Assembly (NCBI GenBank): GCA_937139405.1
Contig: CAKZPV010000008.1
Coordinates: forward strand, 1-64,000
DNA from: an uncultured Nitrospirota bacterium
GTDB lineage: Bacteria > Nitrospirota > Nitrospiria > Nitrospirales > UBA8639
DNA: 64,000 nt
Direction of reading: 5' to 3'
Notes under the pieces: model-generated
Told to the model about the DNA's origin: nothing
Seen by the model: the letters and a program-made list of their open reading frames with translations, nothing else
Database searches by the model: none
Made by a program: the position numbers and the translations under genes
Shown: positions 46,430 through 54,916 of the stretch, piece by piece
Position numbering within the stretch: position 1 is the stretch's first letter
Layout: every line of letters begins with the position of its first letter

Positions 46430-46978
46430 ATGAAGAAGTTTGTTTTCATGAGCATCATGTTGACAATCATTGGATGTTCGTCAATGTCGATGACTCCAGT
46501 TACACAGTCGGGCGGGATGCCCAAGGACGGAGAACTGGACTTTCCCAAGGACTACACCACCTTCCCAACATTCTTGAAGCGTATCCAAAAACCGAACGCC
46601 GTACGAGATCTATATATTAATCCAACTGGAGCCGAAGCACATCATGGCAAACCTTTTGCCAATGGATCCATCTTAGTCATGGAAATCTACAAGGCCAAGA
46701 AAGCTGCTGGTGATGAGTTCGAGAAAGATGGCGAAGGTAATCTTATAAAAGATGATCTTGCCAAGGTGTATGTGATGCAAAAAGGCAAAGGCTGGGGCAA
46801 ACAAGCACCCGAAGGATTGAAGAATGGGGATTGGATCTATTCGGCATTTAAACCCAACGGAGAACGCTTAGAAGTAGATTATGCTAAATGCCGAAGTTGT
46901 CATCTTCCATTGGGTGATGCCAAGGATTATGTGCAACGGTATGACGAATACTTCGAAAAACGAGTCCACATACACTAA
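46430..46978 (+). CDS. Cytochrome P460-family lipoprotein
   Basis: 182 residues. The N-terminus is a lipoprotein signal with lipobox IIGC (C16). The mature part follows the cytochrome P460 pattern: LDFPKDYTTFPTFLKRI, FANGSILVMEIYKAKK, KDDLAKVYVMQKGKGWG, and the haem c site CRSCH at 154-158. Known P460 enzymes of ammonia oxidisers and methanotrophs turn hydroxylamine into NO or N2O and have a lysine cross-linked to haem. Whether the cross-linking lysine is present cannot be settled by eye, so this could instead be a related cytochrome c'-beta. AGGAGG precedes the ATG. Confidence 0.82.
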   Translation: MKKFVFMSIMLTIIGCSSMSMTPVTQSGGMPKDGELDFPKDYTTFPTFLKRIQKPNAVRDLYINPTGAEAHHGKPFANGSILVMEIYKAKKAAGDEFEKDGEGNLIKDDLAKVYVMQKGKGWGKQAPEGLKNGDWIYSAFKPNGERLEVDYAKCRSCHLPLGDAKDYVQRYDEYFEKRVHIH

Positions 46979-47075
46979 GCTGGAAATAGCAAAAGCTCCT
47001 GCTTTTCCGCGCAGACACTCGTTTTTCTTCTTATCATGTTCCAAGGTAGGCTCTTCCTCCTGGCCTTGGATACAG

Positions 47076-47119
47076 CAGGGTGAAGGCATTTTGGACCGAC
47101 CTCCTTGGCCTTCACCCTG
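47076..47119. other. 12-bp perfect inverted repeat after the P460 gene
   Basis: CAGGGTGAAGGC at 47076-47087 is exactly matched by GCCTTCACCCTG at 47108-47119 with a 20-base loop. It lies about 100 bases after the P460 stop and 55 bases before the next start. It may be a transcription terminator lacking a T-run, or a processing or regulatory hairpin. Confidence 0.55.
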
Positions 47120-47173
47120 ACCTTTCACAAAACAACACCAGTCTATTTACTGCCCCTGAAATGGAGGTAACAG

Positions 47174-47359
47174 ATGGACAATCAGGACAGAATCTTCTCT
47201 CGGCAACTTGCACGTCAAATTAGAATACGAGACCTTCAAGGGCGATGGCGTAGAGTCTCGAGCCTAAGCCTTACGGACTTTGAACAACTCTGGAATGAAA
47301 CAGCTGACGAAATACGTGAATGGGAAAACCCTGATCAGGCTATCAAGAAATACCAATGA
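47174..47359 (+). CDS. Small basic hypothetical protein
   Basis: 61 residues, rich in Arg, Gln and Asp (RQLARQIRIRDLQGRWRRVSSLSLTDFEQLW), predicted mostly helical. GGAGGTAACAG immediately before the ATG nearly repeats the ribosome site of the P460 gene. No signal peptide and no known family. It may be a small regulatory or accessory protein. Confidence 0.6.
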   Translation: MDNQDRIFSRQLARQIRIRDLQGRWRRVSSLSLTDFEQLWNETADEIREWENPDQAIKKYQ

Positions 47360-47573
47360 GGGTACCATCCTCATGGAGTGCACCTTAAGAGCTTGCGAAT
47401 TCCTGGCCGTTCCAACAGGTAGCCTTCTCTCCGTGCTGTTCCGCTTCTGAAGTAAATTTCTCGATACCAGCTCCCACCGCCTATCTCCACATACCCTGCT
47501 TTATCCAGGCAGACATAAATCTAGGCGATTATCCCCTTGGAATACGTACTGGGAGGTGTGCTAGGATGACCGT

Positions 47574-48266
47574 ATGGGGAGCCTTTCTAATTGGGTATTG
47601 CCTGCGGTCGGGTACCTTGTGGCCATTGGTTTTGATGTGAGTGGATTCGAAAATCAAACTTTAGCTTATGTTCTTTGGGCGATCGCCACCTGCCTTCTTA
47701 TTGTCCCTGCTTGGCCATGGATAAAGAGGGTTGGGTTATTAGACCCCGCCCTTGGCAGGGCTCAGGGCTGTCTTGAGATAAAGTTTGAGGACGCCTCTTG
47801 TCATGAATGGGTGGAAAAACCTCATAGGTTATTTCCGAGTGATACTGAACACCATAAACGTTATTGGGTGCTAATCTCTAATTCTGGTCAGCAGGATATT
47901 CCCAACGTCAGAGTGGAATTGGAAAAAATAGAAAGTATTGCGAACCGGCCAGATGAAATTGAGCCACTCCCTGAAAGGCTGAACCGGCCATTGATATTTC
48001 GGAGCAATGGGAAATCATATCGACGATTTTCCCCTGGGATGACGGATCGTGTTGATGTGATATCGCACAGCTATACTGCCATGGTTAACCATGACTTTAG
48101 CATTGAGGGGGCTGCTTATGAGTTTCCTCATCATGGGCTCGCGCATTTATTGTATCTCAAGGTGACCGGATCGGGCATTTCAATTCCAATATCTGTAGTG
48201 TTTAGGACGTGGGTTGGGCAAGATGGCCAGATTCAAATGAAAGAAGAAGCCACCAAAGTAAGGTGA
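47574..48266 (+). CDS. Hypothetical membrane protein
   Basis: 230 residues. Two N-terminal hydrophobic segments (about 5-20 and 28-48) precede a soluble domain that is probably beta-rich (YWVLISNSGQQDIPNVRVELEKI, PISVVFRTWVG). AGGA sits 7-8 bases before the ATG. The next small gene starts 3 bases after its stop, so the two form a unit. Not recognised; base composition is slightly more GC-rich than that of the neighbours, which could mean transfer. Confidence 0.6.
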   Translation: MGSLSNWVLPAVGYLVAIGFDVSGFENQTLAYVLWAIATCLLIVPAWPWIKRVGLLDPALGRAQGCLEIKFEDASCHEWVEKPHRLFPSDTEHHKRYWVLISNSGQQDIPNVRVELEKIESIANRPDEIEPLPERLNRPLIFRSNGKSYRRFSPGMTDRVDVISHSYTAMVNHDFSIEGAAYEFPHHGLAHLLYLKVTGSGISIPISVVFRTWVGQDGQIQMKEEATKVR

Positions 48267-48269
48267 TCT

Positions 48270-48476
48270 ATGTCACGCGGGAAATATCTCAGCTTAGAAG
48301 AAGCCAGAAAGAAGGATAAGCAAGGGAAGGACAAACTTGAACAGTTTGCTAACGAGCACCCATCTGAGGGGAGTAAGAAGAAATTTGAGGCGTTGTTTGG
48401 AGCGATGGCTCAGACGGAGTCAGGGAAGAAAGTGAAACCTAAAAAGAAGCCAACAGGCGGGGCCACATCAAAATAA
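48270..48476 (+). CDS. Small lysine-rich hypothetical protein
   Basis: 68 residues, highly charged (YLSLEEARKKDKQGKDKLEQF, KKVKPKKKPTGG), no signal peptide. It follows the 47574 gene by 3 bases. Its stop codon TAA (48474-48476) sits directly against the left end of the IS1595-type element, so the original C-terminus may have been altered by the insertion. Function unknown. Confidence 0.55.
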   Translation: MSRGKYLSLEEARKKDKQGKDKLEQFANEHPSEGSKKKFEALFGAMAQTESGKKVKPKKKPTGGATSK

Positions 48477-49290
48477 GGGCCTTTCGCATGTTATATCGGA
48501 ACTCAAATTCACCAAGATATTTCGGGGTATGCTTGCTAGAGACATGCATATGCGTTCCTTTAATGGATCGTTTAATTTGGCTCAAAAACCCTTCAATGCT
48601 ATTCACATGAATATCCTTATGAGCATATTGTCCTTCACCATGATTCACGGTTTCATGAGCATAGCCCTTTTCATCGATGGTTTGATATGAAGGCAATTCA
48701 TCGGTTTGAATCGTGGAATCTTTTTCGATATTGGCTTCTATATGAGGATGGAGTGTTTTTCGCTTCACGTTAGGCACGACATGAGTCATTACATTTCCCT
48801 CACGCTCCAACAGACCAAAGACCACGATTTTGCCAGCGGCCCCGCGTTCACGCTTTCCAGGTCGCTTGCCACCGATATACGTTTCGTCGGCTTAGACGGT
48901 GCCAGCCAAGGGTGGGTTTCCATTAATTTTCCTCATGTATTTACGGATTTCATGGCCCATACGCCAGGCCGTTTTATAGGTGACGCCCAATTGCCGTTGC
49001 AGTTCTTTGGCAGGGACTCCATGACGCGAAGTGGTGAACAGGTACATGGCATAAAACCATTTTTGCAGCGGCGTATGCGAAGCCTGAAAGGGCGTGCCTG
49101 CCATCGGGTGAATATGATGACCACACCACGAACAGGCAAAGGCTGGCATGTTGGTCAGTTTGGTGAATCGCCCACGCTTCTTGCACTTGGGGCAGTCCAG
49201 TGTGTCGCCAAACCGAATCTTCATGAGATGCACTAAGCAGGATTCATCCGTGGGGAAGGCTTGAAAGAATTGTTGAACGGTGAATTTCAT
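48439..49290 (-). pseudogene. IS1595-type transposase, broken by an in-frame stop
   Basis: ATG at 49290 behind GGAGAG opens a zinc-ribbon N-terminus (CPKCKKRGRF, FACSWCGHH), then GTPFQASHTPLQKWFYAMYL and a helix-turn-helix. After 132 residues a TAA at 48894-48892 replaces the glutamate codon of the usual [VE]-x-D-E-T motif; the same frame continues ADETYIGGKRPGK, TDELPSY and HVNSIEGFLSQIKRSIKG, which carry the D-D-N catalytic residues. Only this one change breaks the frame, so the inactivation looks recent. The frame runs past the left repeat into the 3' end of the small gene at 48270-48476. Confidence 0.85.
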
Positions 49291-49347
49291 GACGCTCTCC
49301 TTTGTTTTAAGGAGAGTATAGCTTAATTAATTACGTATGCAAAAGGG
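48477..49347. mobile_element. IS1595-family insertion sequence, defective
   Basis: About 870 bases. The ends share an imperfect inverted repeat: GGCCTTTCGCATG near 48478-48490 and, on the other strand, CCCTTTTGCATACG at 49347-49334, with a common CCTTTYGCAT core. ATAAG occurs on both outer flanks but an exact 8-base target duplication typical of the family was not found. The single transposase frame on the minus strand is interrupted by a nonsense codon. Confidence 0.7.
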
Positions 49348-49381
49348 ATAAGCATATTTTTAATCGCAATTTGAGGTGGGT

Positions 49382-50443
49382 ATGCGTACATATCTTAGAT
49401 TGTATTCCGGTCGATTATTTTTACGTCCAGTCTTGGTGGTCATTTCATTCCTTTTTACATGGTGGCCCATACTGGGATTGGGGCATCCCGCCGGAGAGTT
49501 CTATCACCAGGCCAGCGAAGCCATACAAAACAATAACCTTCAGCAGGCTGAATCTCTTCTTCAACAAGCACTAAAGGAATATCCGGCTTACGCAGAAGCC
49601 CATCATCTTTTAGGATTAGTGCAATATCAGCGCACACAGGACGCAAACATAGCTATTCAAGCCCTTCAACAGGCCGTGAAGCTACATCCTAATTTCGCCC
49701 AAGCTCACTATGACTTAGGATTACTACTCTTGAAGCAAGAACATATACAAGAAGCACAACAACCACTTCAACAAGCTCTGACCCTTTACCCAGGGTTTTG
49801 GAAAGCCCGCCTCACGCTAGCCAAAATTTTTGATCAAACTGGTTCGACTGACAAAGCCATCCAAGAATATGAACTGGTGCTCAAACAAGAACCATTAGCC
49901 TCTGACGCGCTATTTCATCTGGCCTATCATTTGATACAAAGGAAGCAAAACGAGCGTGCCCAAGATCTCCTCAGCCGTCTCACCACTCACGATTTACAAC
50001 ATACTGAAGGTTGGTATTTACTCGGTCGACTTTCTGAACAAGATCATCAATTCGAAAAAGCTATTGCGGCCTACACACACGTTTTACAAAACTCCCCAGA
50101 CCATGCAGAAGCTCATTACAATTTGGGGTTCCTCTATCAACAACAAGACCAACCTCAAAAAGCTATTGAACATTTTCAACGAGTCACACAATTGAAACCT
50201 ACTGATGCCGAGGCCTATGTCAATTTGGGTCTGTTGTTCGTCGCAGAACAACAGTTTGATAAGGCAGAAGAAGTCTATGGGAAAGGCTTGGCATTACTGC
50301 CTGATTCTATGGAAGCGCAATTCAATATGGGAGCCTTCTACGAATTCCACAAAGAAGATCTTCAAAAGGCCAAGCACCACTACCAAATGTACTTAGACTT
50401 AGGCGGAACCGACGGTAGGATTCAAGAATTGATGAAAGAATGA
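49382..50443 (+). CDS. Exported TPR-repeat protein, paralogue of the TonB-cluster TPR protein
   Basis: 353 residues: a signal or anchor helix (about 14-36) and about nine TPR units (YAEAHHLLGLVQYQRTQDANIAIQALQQAV, DHAEAHYNLGFLYQQQDQPQKAIEHFQ). It aligns end to end with the 41125-42171 protein, including the shared start of repeat two (YAEAHHLLGLV) and a similar end (LGG-D-RI-L). The start ATG at 49382 has GAGG upstream; the GTG at 49376 is an alternative. It begins just 35 bases after the IS end. Unlike its paralogue it has no TonB gene next to it. Confidence 0.85.
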   Translation: MRTYLRLYSGRLFLRPVLVVISFLFTWWPILGLGHPAGEFYHQASEAIQNNNLQQAESLLQQALKEYPAYAEAHHLLGLVQYQRTQDANIAIQALQQAVKLHPNFAQAHYDLGLLLLKQEHIQEAQQPLQQALTLYPGFWKARLTLAKIFDQTGSTDKAIQEYELVLKQEPLASDALFHLAYHLIQRKQNERAQDLLSRLTTHDLQHTEGWYLLGRLSEQDHQFEKAIAAYTHVLQNSPDHAEAHYNLGFLYQQQDQPQKAIEHFQRVTQLKPTDAEAYVNLGLLFVAEQQFDKAEEVYGKGLALLPDSMEAQFNMGAFYEFHKEDLQKAKHHYQMYLDLGGTDGRIQELMKE

Positions 50444-50606
50444 GCGTTGAGAAAAAATTTGCAACAATAGACCCATCCCTGAGATCCGTGACTCTAAGAA
50501 TCCCACAACCATGACTTTCCTGACGATTATCATCAACTTTGACAGAGTTATGATTTCTAGTAGCTTCGTCTTACGAAGAATAAAGTGCTGTTTTTTTGAG
50601 GTTTTT

Positions 50607-51272
50607 ATGAACCGCTTTATTTCCACGATTTTTATGTTCATCGTCATTTCTGGTTGCGGATCTTCAGGCGACAAGATTGATGTCAGAACACCAGGAGACA
50701 CCCAAATTCCAGAAATACCCGAACTACTTTCCAACAACGACTGCGTGATCGCAAAGGGAATGTGCGAGGGTAAATGCGTAGATGAGCCCAATACATCGTC
50801 CTGTCAATCATGTTGCAAAGTCACCTACTACCACTGCCTCAATGATGAAGGAAAACAAAACGCAGGTGGGCCAGAATACCTTGCAACTCATGAAGCCAAG
50901 TGTGGGAAGCAGTGCGAAAAAACCCAGGAAGAGGAATGGAACAAGGTCGTGTTCAAATGGGGCGCCTTTGACCCAACCAGAAATCCATTTGCGAATAAAC
51001 CTCCAAGTCTCTCCCATGCTGAAAACTGTCTTGCAAACGCTCACGCAGAATGTGTTTCCACCCGAACCTTTCCACTGGCAAATGCTCGATGCTGCATTGC
51101 CCAATCATGTGAAATACTTGCCGACGAGGTGTTGGCACGAGAATCTGAGAAGTGCACAAACAATCCGACCAGAACGTGCCAAGCTGCGGCGACAAAAAGC
51201 TCACAAGAAGTCCTCATGCAATGCCAAAGTACCTACCGCCCATGCCGTAGAAGCCTGGACTCGTCACCCTGA
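50607..51272 (+). CDS. Cysteine-rich lipoprotein
   Basis: 221 residues with lipobox ISGC (C17) and 18 further cysteines spread through the mature chain (NNDCVIAKGMCEGKCVDEPNTSSCQSCC and so on). This implies several disulfides or metal sites in the periplasm. A Trp-Gly-Phe patch (FKWGAFDPTRNPF) lies in the middle. No family is recognised. The ATG at 50607 has GAGG about 7 bases upstream; a longer frame back to 50511 is not used because it would bury the signal peptide. Confidence 0.7.
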   Translation: MNRFISTIFMFIVISGCGSSGDKIDVRTPGDTQIPEIPELLSNNDCVIAKGMCEGKCVDEPNTSSCQSCCKVTYYHCLNDEGKQNAGGPEYLATHEAKCGKQCEKTQEEEWNKVVFKWGAFDPTRNPFANKPPSLSHAENCLANAHAECVSTRTFPLANARCCIAQSCEILADEVLARESEKCTNNPTRTCQAAATKSSQEVLMQCQSTYRPCRRSLDSSP

Positions 51273-51642
51273 AATCCGCCACAATTGATATCTATTCCAT
51301 TCTTTTTCCCGCCTCCCACAAATACTTGAACTTTTCAGGACATTGCCGTCATTTAACTTGACGATGTTCTATTTGATTCTATTCTGTATTGAAATCTTCT
51401 ACTGAATTCTAAGATTTTTCTCCCCTTGTTGGTGGTGCGTTGTTATTTATTCTGACATTCTTGGAATTTGTCTCAACAACGACCATCCCTCCATAGGACT
51501 AGACTATTTCTGTGATCTACAGCAATGAATAAGAAGAGAAAGTAAGAGGAATGTCGTAGGCTCATGGTTTGTCCTTTGCATATGAGAAATTAAATCAATG
51601 ATGGCATGTAGGTTTTTCGGCTCACATCAGAAAGGACATACC
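51273..51642. other. Intergenic region, nothing recognised
   Basis: About 370 AT-rich bases between the Cys-rich lipoprotein and the VWA protein. No convincing open frame, repeat or RNA gene was found. It should include the promoter for the VWA gene. Confidence 0.35.
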
Positions 51643-52950
51643 ATGACTCAGCATCGACATAAGAAAACACCGTTAGCCAATCAAAATGGTGCCTACTTTC
51701 TGATGTCCGCTATCGTTCTCGGGACCATGGTAGGATTTTCGGCATTGGGAGTTGAAATTGGACGATGGTATGGCATTCAAGCAGAAATCAGTAAAGCTAG
51801 TGATGCCGGGGCCTTTGCGGGTGCGAAAAACGTTTCGAACCCAAAATTTCCCAATGGTGCAGCGTTAGAAGCGTTTGCTCTCGAAGTGGCTCAGGCAAAT
51901 TTTCCTTCTGGTCTTTTAGATACTGATACACCAGCATTTACTGCAAACGTAGATGCAAACGGCAAAGTGACCGTCAATGGCAACACGCATTCCTTGAACC
52001 ATATGACGACCGTTTTTGACACGGGTACAGCTAAAACAGCTTTAGGGGCTGCCGGAGTGGCTAAACTTCGAAAGGCCGAAATAGTAATGGTTTTAGATGT
52101 GTCAGGATCAATGAATTCCGGTGACGCCATCGCTGACCTTCGTGACGGAGCAGAACATTTTGTCAAGAGTTTTGAAGAACTCGAACGCGATCATAAAATG
52201 GCCCTCATCACATTTGCTGCGGGAGTCCAGGTGTTACACTCCCTTGAACATAATTTCTCTATCAATATGACCAATGAAATTACTGCTCTAAACGCTACAG
52301 GGTGGACCAATACAGAAGATGCACTCGACCAGGCGGGGGATTTCTCTTGGGCAGATAATACGGGTCTCCCAAAAAATGAAGCCACTAGAAAAATTGTCAT
52401 CCTCTTTTCAGATGGGAATCCAACGGCTTTCCGTGGCCTATTTATGAGGGAAGGCCAGGTTTATGACGCGGTCGTACCGAGGGGTATGTCAAACCCAGAT
52501 CTTTTTCGCACAGACGAACAAGCGACAAATTTGAATCCAGGCGGAAGCAATATTCCTTTTCTTCCCACAGGAGATGGACGACCGAGCGCTCAAAGTAACT
52601 GTGGGACGTCAACCACTAAATGGGCAATTTTTGAGGATAGCACTTATGGGGTAAACGGTTCACTCCAGACCTCGCTCAGCGGACGAAATCCCGAAGAATG
52701 CAACCTCCCGGAAAATCTTCTCACTGATTATGTGGATGAAGTATCTCGGGAAATGGCACTCGAACATGCTCAAGAGTTAAAAGACCAGGAATTAGAAATT
52801 TTCACGATTGGACTTGGTGACGTCGATCAAGGTTTTTTGAACACCATTTCCAGTGGGGCTGGATATGCATTTTTTGCGAATGACCCAGACGAATTAACCG
52901 GGATTTTTCATGAGATTGCGAATAAAATTAAATTGGTCCTTATTAGTTAG
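51643..52950 (+). CDS. TadG-like pilus-assembly protein with von Willebrand factor A domain
   Basis: 435 residues. The N-terminal TadG/TadE-like region has one membrane helix (about 15-37, NGAYFLMSAIVLGTMVGFSALGVEIGRWY) followed by KASDAGAFAGAK. A VWA domain begins near 145 with an intact MIDAS motif D152-x-S154-x-S156 (VLDVSGSMNSG), later IVILFSDGNPT and IFTIGLGDVD. Tad systems export and assemble Flp pili, but no other tad gene is present. A function as a surface adhesin or metal-dependent binding protein is plausible. AAAGGA precedes the ATG at 51643. Confidence 0.82.
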   Translation: MTQHRHKKTPLANQNGAYFLMSAIVLGTMVGFSALGVEIGRWYGIQAEISKASDAGAFAGAKNVSNPKFPNGAALEAFALEVAQANFPSGLLDTDTPAFTANVDANGKVTVNGNTHSLNHMTTVFDTGTAKTALGAAGVAKLRKAEIVMVLDVSGSMNSGDAIADLRDGAEHFVKSFEELERDHKMALITFAAGVQVLHSLEHNFSINMTNEITALNATGWTNTEDALDQAGDFSWADNTGLPKNEATRKIVILFSDGNPTAFRGLFMREGQVYDAVVPRGMSNPDLFRTDEQATNLNPGGSNIPFLPTGDGRPSAQSNCGTSTTKWAIFEDSTYGVNGSLQTSLSGRNPEECNLPENLLTDYVDEVSREMALEHAQELKDQELEIFTIGLGDVDQGFLNTISSGAGYAFFANDPDELTGIFHEIANKIKLVLIS

Positions 52951-53158
52951 CAATTCATTTGAATGTGCTACTGGCCCAAAAAACCTTTAAGCCGGGACGA
53001 AACGGCCACAGAACAGAAGGCTTGGAAATTCTTATAAGAGGACAGAAAGTTTAGCAACGGAGAGACATATCAGAAACTGTATTCAGTATTTTTGAGATAT
53101 CGCCACTCCCCGCACAAATCTCCCATTAGGCGACCGACGTAGAGGCTCAATGAACCAT

Positions 53159-54733
53159 TCAGAGCCCTACTTTTCCCTTTAGTTCCTCGATAGCGGAAAT
53201 AATTGATTGCGGATCTGATGAATCCTGGCTGATCACATACGGCCGTTCTGCGTTAGTAAAAGGTTCCTGGGATTCTTGTTGTCGTTTCATAACCTTGACG
53301 GTCGCATCTGACGCATCACGACCTTCGCGAGTTCGCCTTTCTATCCTTTCCGCCAAAACCGAATCTGAAGCGAATACAGCCATAATGAACAATGCACAAC
53401 TCTGTTCCTTGGCTAACCTTCTGAACTGCTCTCGCTGATGAAATCTCAGAAAGGTGGCATCAACGACAACTGAATACCCAGCACACAAAAGAATTCGTGA
53501 AATATTCTGTAACTGTGCATATGTACGCTGCGTCATATCAGAACTGTAGAGAACACCATATTGCACTTCCTCTATCTTAGCCTTCAATAATTCAGCAAAT
53601 AGACGTTTTCGTTCTACATCGGATCGTGTATGTATCGCACCCAATGCTTTAACTATTTCACGGGAGACCGTAGTTTTTCCAGTCCCTGAAACTCCATGCA
53701 TTAAAATGAGGGAAGGAGATACGCCAACAATGACACGATGCGCAAGTTCAACATACCCAGCCAATTCACTTTGTGCTCTTTCTTTTTCCACGCTGTTTTC
53801 GGCCAATTGCGCCAATTGTAATCCTGCCACTTTTGCTCGAACCACGGCACGATAAACCAGGTACAATCGGAAAACTTTTAGCCCCTCGTAGTCTCCGGTC
53901 AATTCCAAATATCGATTCAAGAATACAAAGGCCAAGTCCCGGCATCCATGCCTTTCCAAGTCCATGACCAAAAAGGCCACTTCACTCATGACATCGATCC
54001 AGCGAAGACGAGGCTCAAATTCCAGCGCATCAAACACACAAACACTTTTTTTAAAGATGGCAATGTTTCCTAGATGAAGGTCTCCATGACATTCTCGAAC
54101 AAAACCGCCCTGCTTCCTGTGAATAATACTATCAGACAATTTCCTCCATTCGTCCTGCAACCAGCTCTTGGCTATTGTTAAAAAGTGTCGAGTCGATTCT
54201 GAGAAATGGTGGGCTGGAATATCATCAAAACATTCTTTCATGGGTTGCCAAACCATATCTGGATTTCCATAAGGTAGATTCACGCTGACCTTTTCAATTT
54301 GAGCATGGAATGCTGCAATTCTTTCAGCCAACAGAGAAATAACATTCTCTCCATTTTCTTTATCCGCCAGGATGGCATTAATCTCTTGCTTGACGGAAAA
54401 TTGGTTCATTTTTACAGCAAAGTCAAACGCTTCACCTTGACCATCAATCTGAGGATTGAATGGCGAACCCGTAATAGGAACGACGCCTATATATAATTCA
54501 GAGGCTAGCCTTCCATTCAGACGAAGTTCTTCTTCACAGAACCACCGCCGCTTCTCCAGAGTTGAAAAGTCCACAAATGAATATTTCACTGGTTTTTTAA
54601 TTTTATATGCATATTCCCCGGTCAGGATCACCCATGAGATATGAGTTTCCACCAGTTTCACCTGATCAACTCGATGAGGATAACATTCAGAATTCTTTAA
54701 TCTCTGAACCCATGTATCAGATATTTCATCCAT
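53159..54733 (-). CDS. Bifunctional aminoglycoside-phosphotransferase-like / P-loop kinase protein
   Basis: 524 residues in two parts. Residues 1-330 resemble the APH fold of COG2187 proteins, with the catalytic loop HGDLHLGN at 216-223 and a following FDALEFEP metal site. Residues 340-524 form a P-loop kinase (COG0645-like) with Walker A GVSGTGKT at 347-354 and VVVDATFLRFHQREQFR. Known as a fused architecture in many bacteria; substrates are not established, and antibiotic resistance should not be assumed. A 14-base palindrome (AAGTATTTATACTT, 54734-54747) abuts the start codon, and no ribosome site is visible. Confidence 0.87.
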   Translation of the reverse strand: MDEISDTWVQRLKNSECYPHRVDQVKLVETHISWVILTGEYAYKIKKPVKYSFVDFSTLEKRRWFCEEELRLNGRLASELYIGVVPITGSPFNPQIDGQGEAFDFAVKMNQFSVKQEINAILADKENGENVISLLAERIAAFHAQIEKVSVNLPYGNPDMVWQPMKECFDDIPAHHFSESTRHFLTIAKSWLQDEWRKLSDSIIHRKQGGFVRECHGDLHLGNIAIFKKSVCVFDALEFEPRLRWIDVMSEVAFLVMDLERHGCRDLAFVFLNRYLELTGDYEGLKVFRLYLVYRAVVRAKVAGLQLAQLAENSVEKERAQSELAGYVELAHRVIVGVSPSLILMHGVSGTGKTTVSREIVKALGAIHTRSDVERKRLFAELLKAKIEEVQYGVLYSSDMTQRTYAQLQNISRILLCAGYSVVVDATFLRFHQREQFRRLAKEQSCALFIMAVFASDSVLAERIERRTREGRDASDATVKVMKRQQESQEPFTNAERPYVISQDSSDPQSIISAIEELKGKVGL

Positions 54734-54808
54734 AAGTATTTATACTTTAGTATATGGAGGCTGACTTTGATACTCCAGCAAGCGTAACACTCGATTTCTA
54801 AATTAACA

Positions 54809-54852
54809 GGCCAATCTTGTGATGAAAATTACCGCCCAGGTACACTGCTTTA
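54809..54852. repeat. 44-base repeat, copy 1
   Basis: Upstream of the lipoprotein gene at 54917. It matches the sequence at 56346-56389 without gaps at 36 of 44 positions, the last 17 bases (CCAGGTACACTGCTTTA) being identical. No further copy was noticed in the window. Confidence 0.75.
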
Positions 54853-54916
54853 TACCGAACTCTCATGAACTAACTAGCTATGCCTCAGCAGATAGAGAAG
54901 ATCGGACCACATAACT

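Noticed and set aside
48706-49236. 176-codon plus-strand frame
   Set aside because: Antisense to the IS1595-type transposase, whose motifs are unambiguous on the minus strand.
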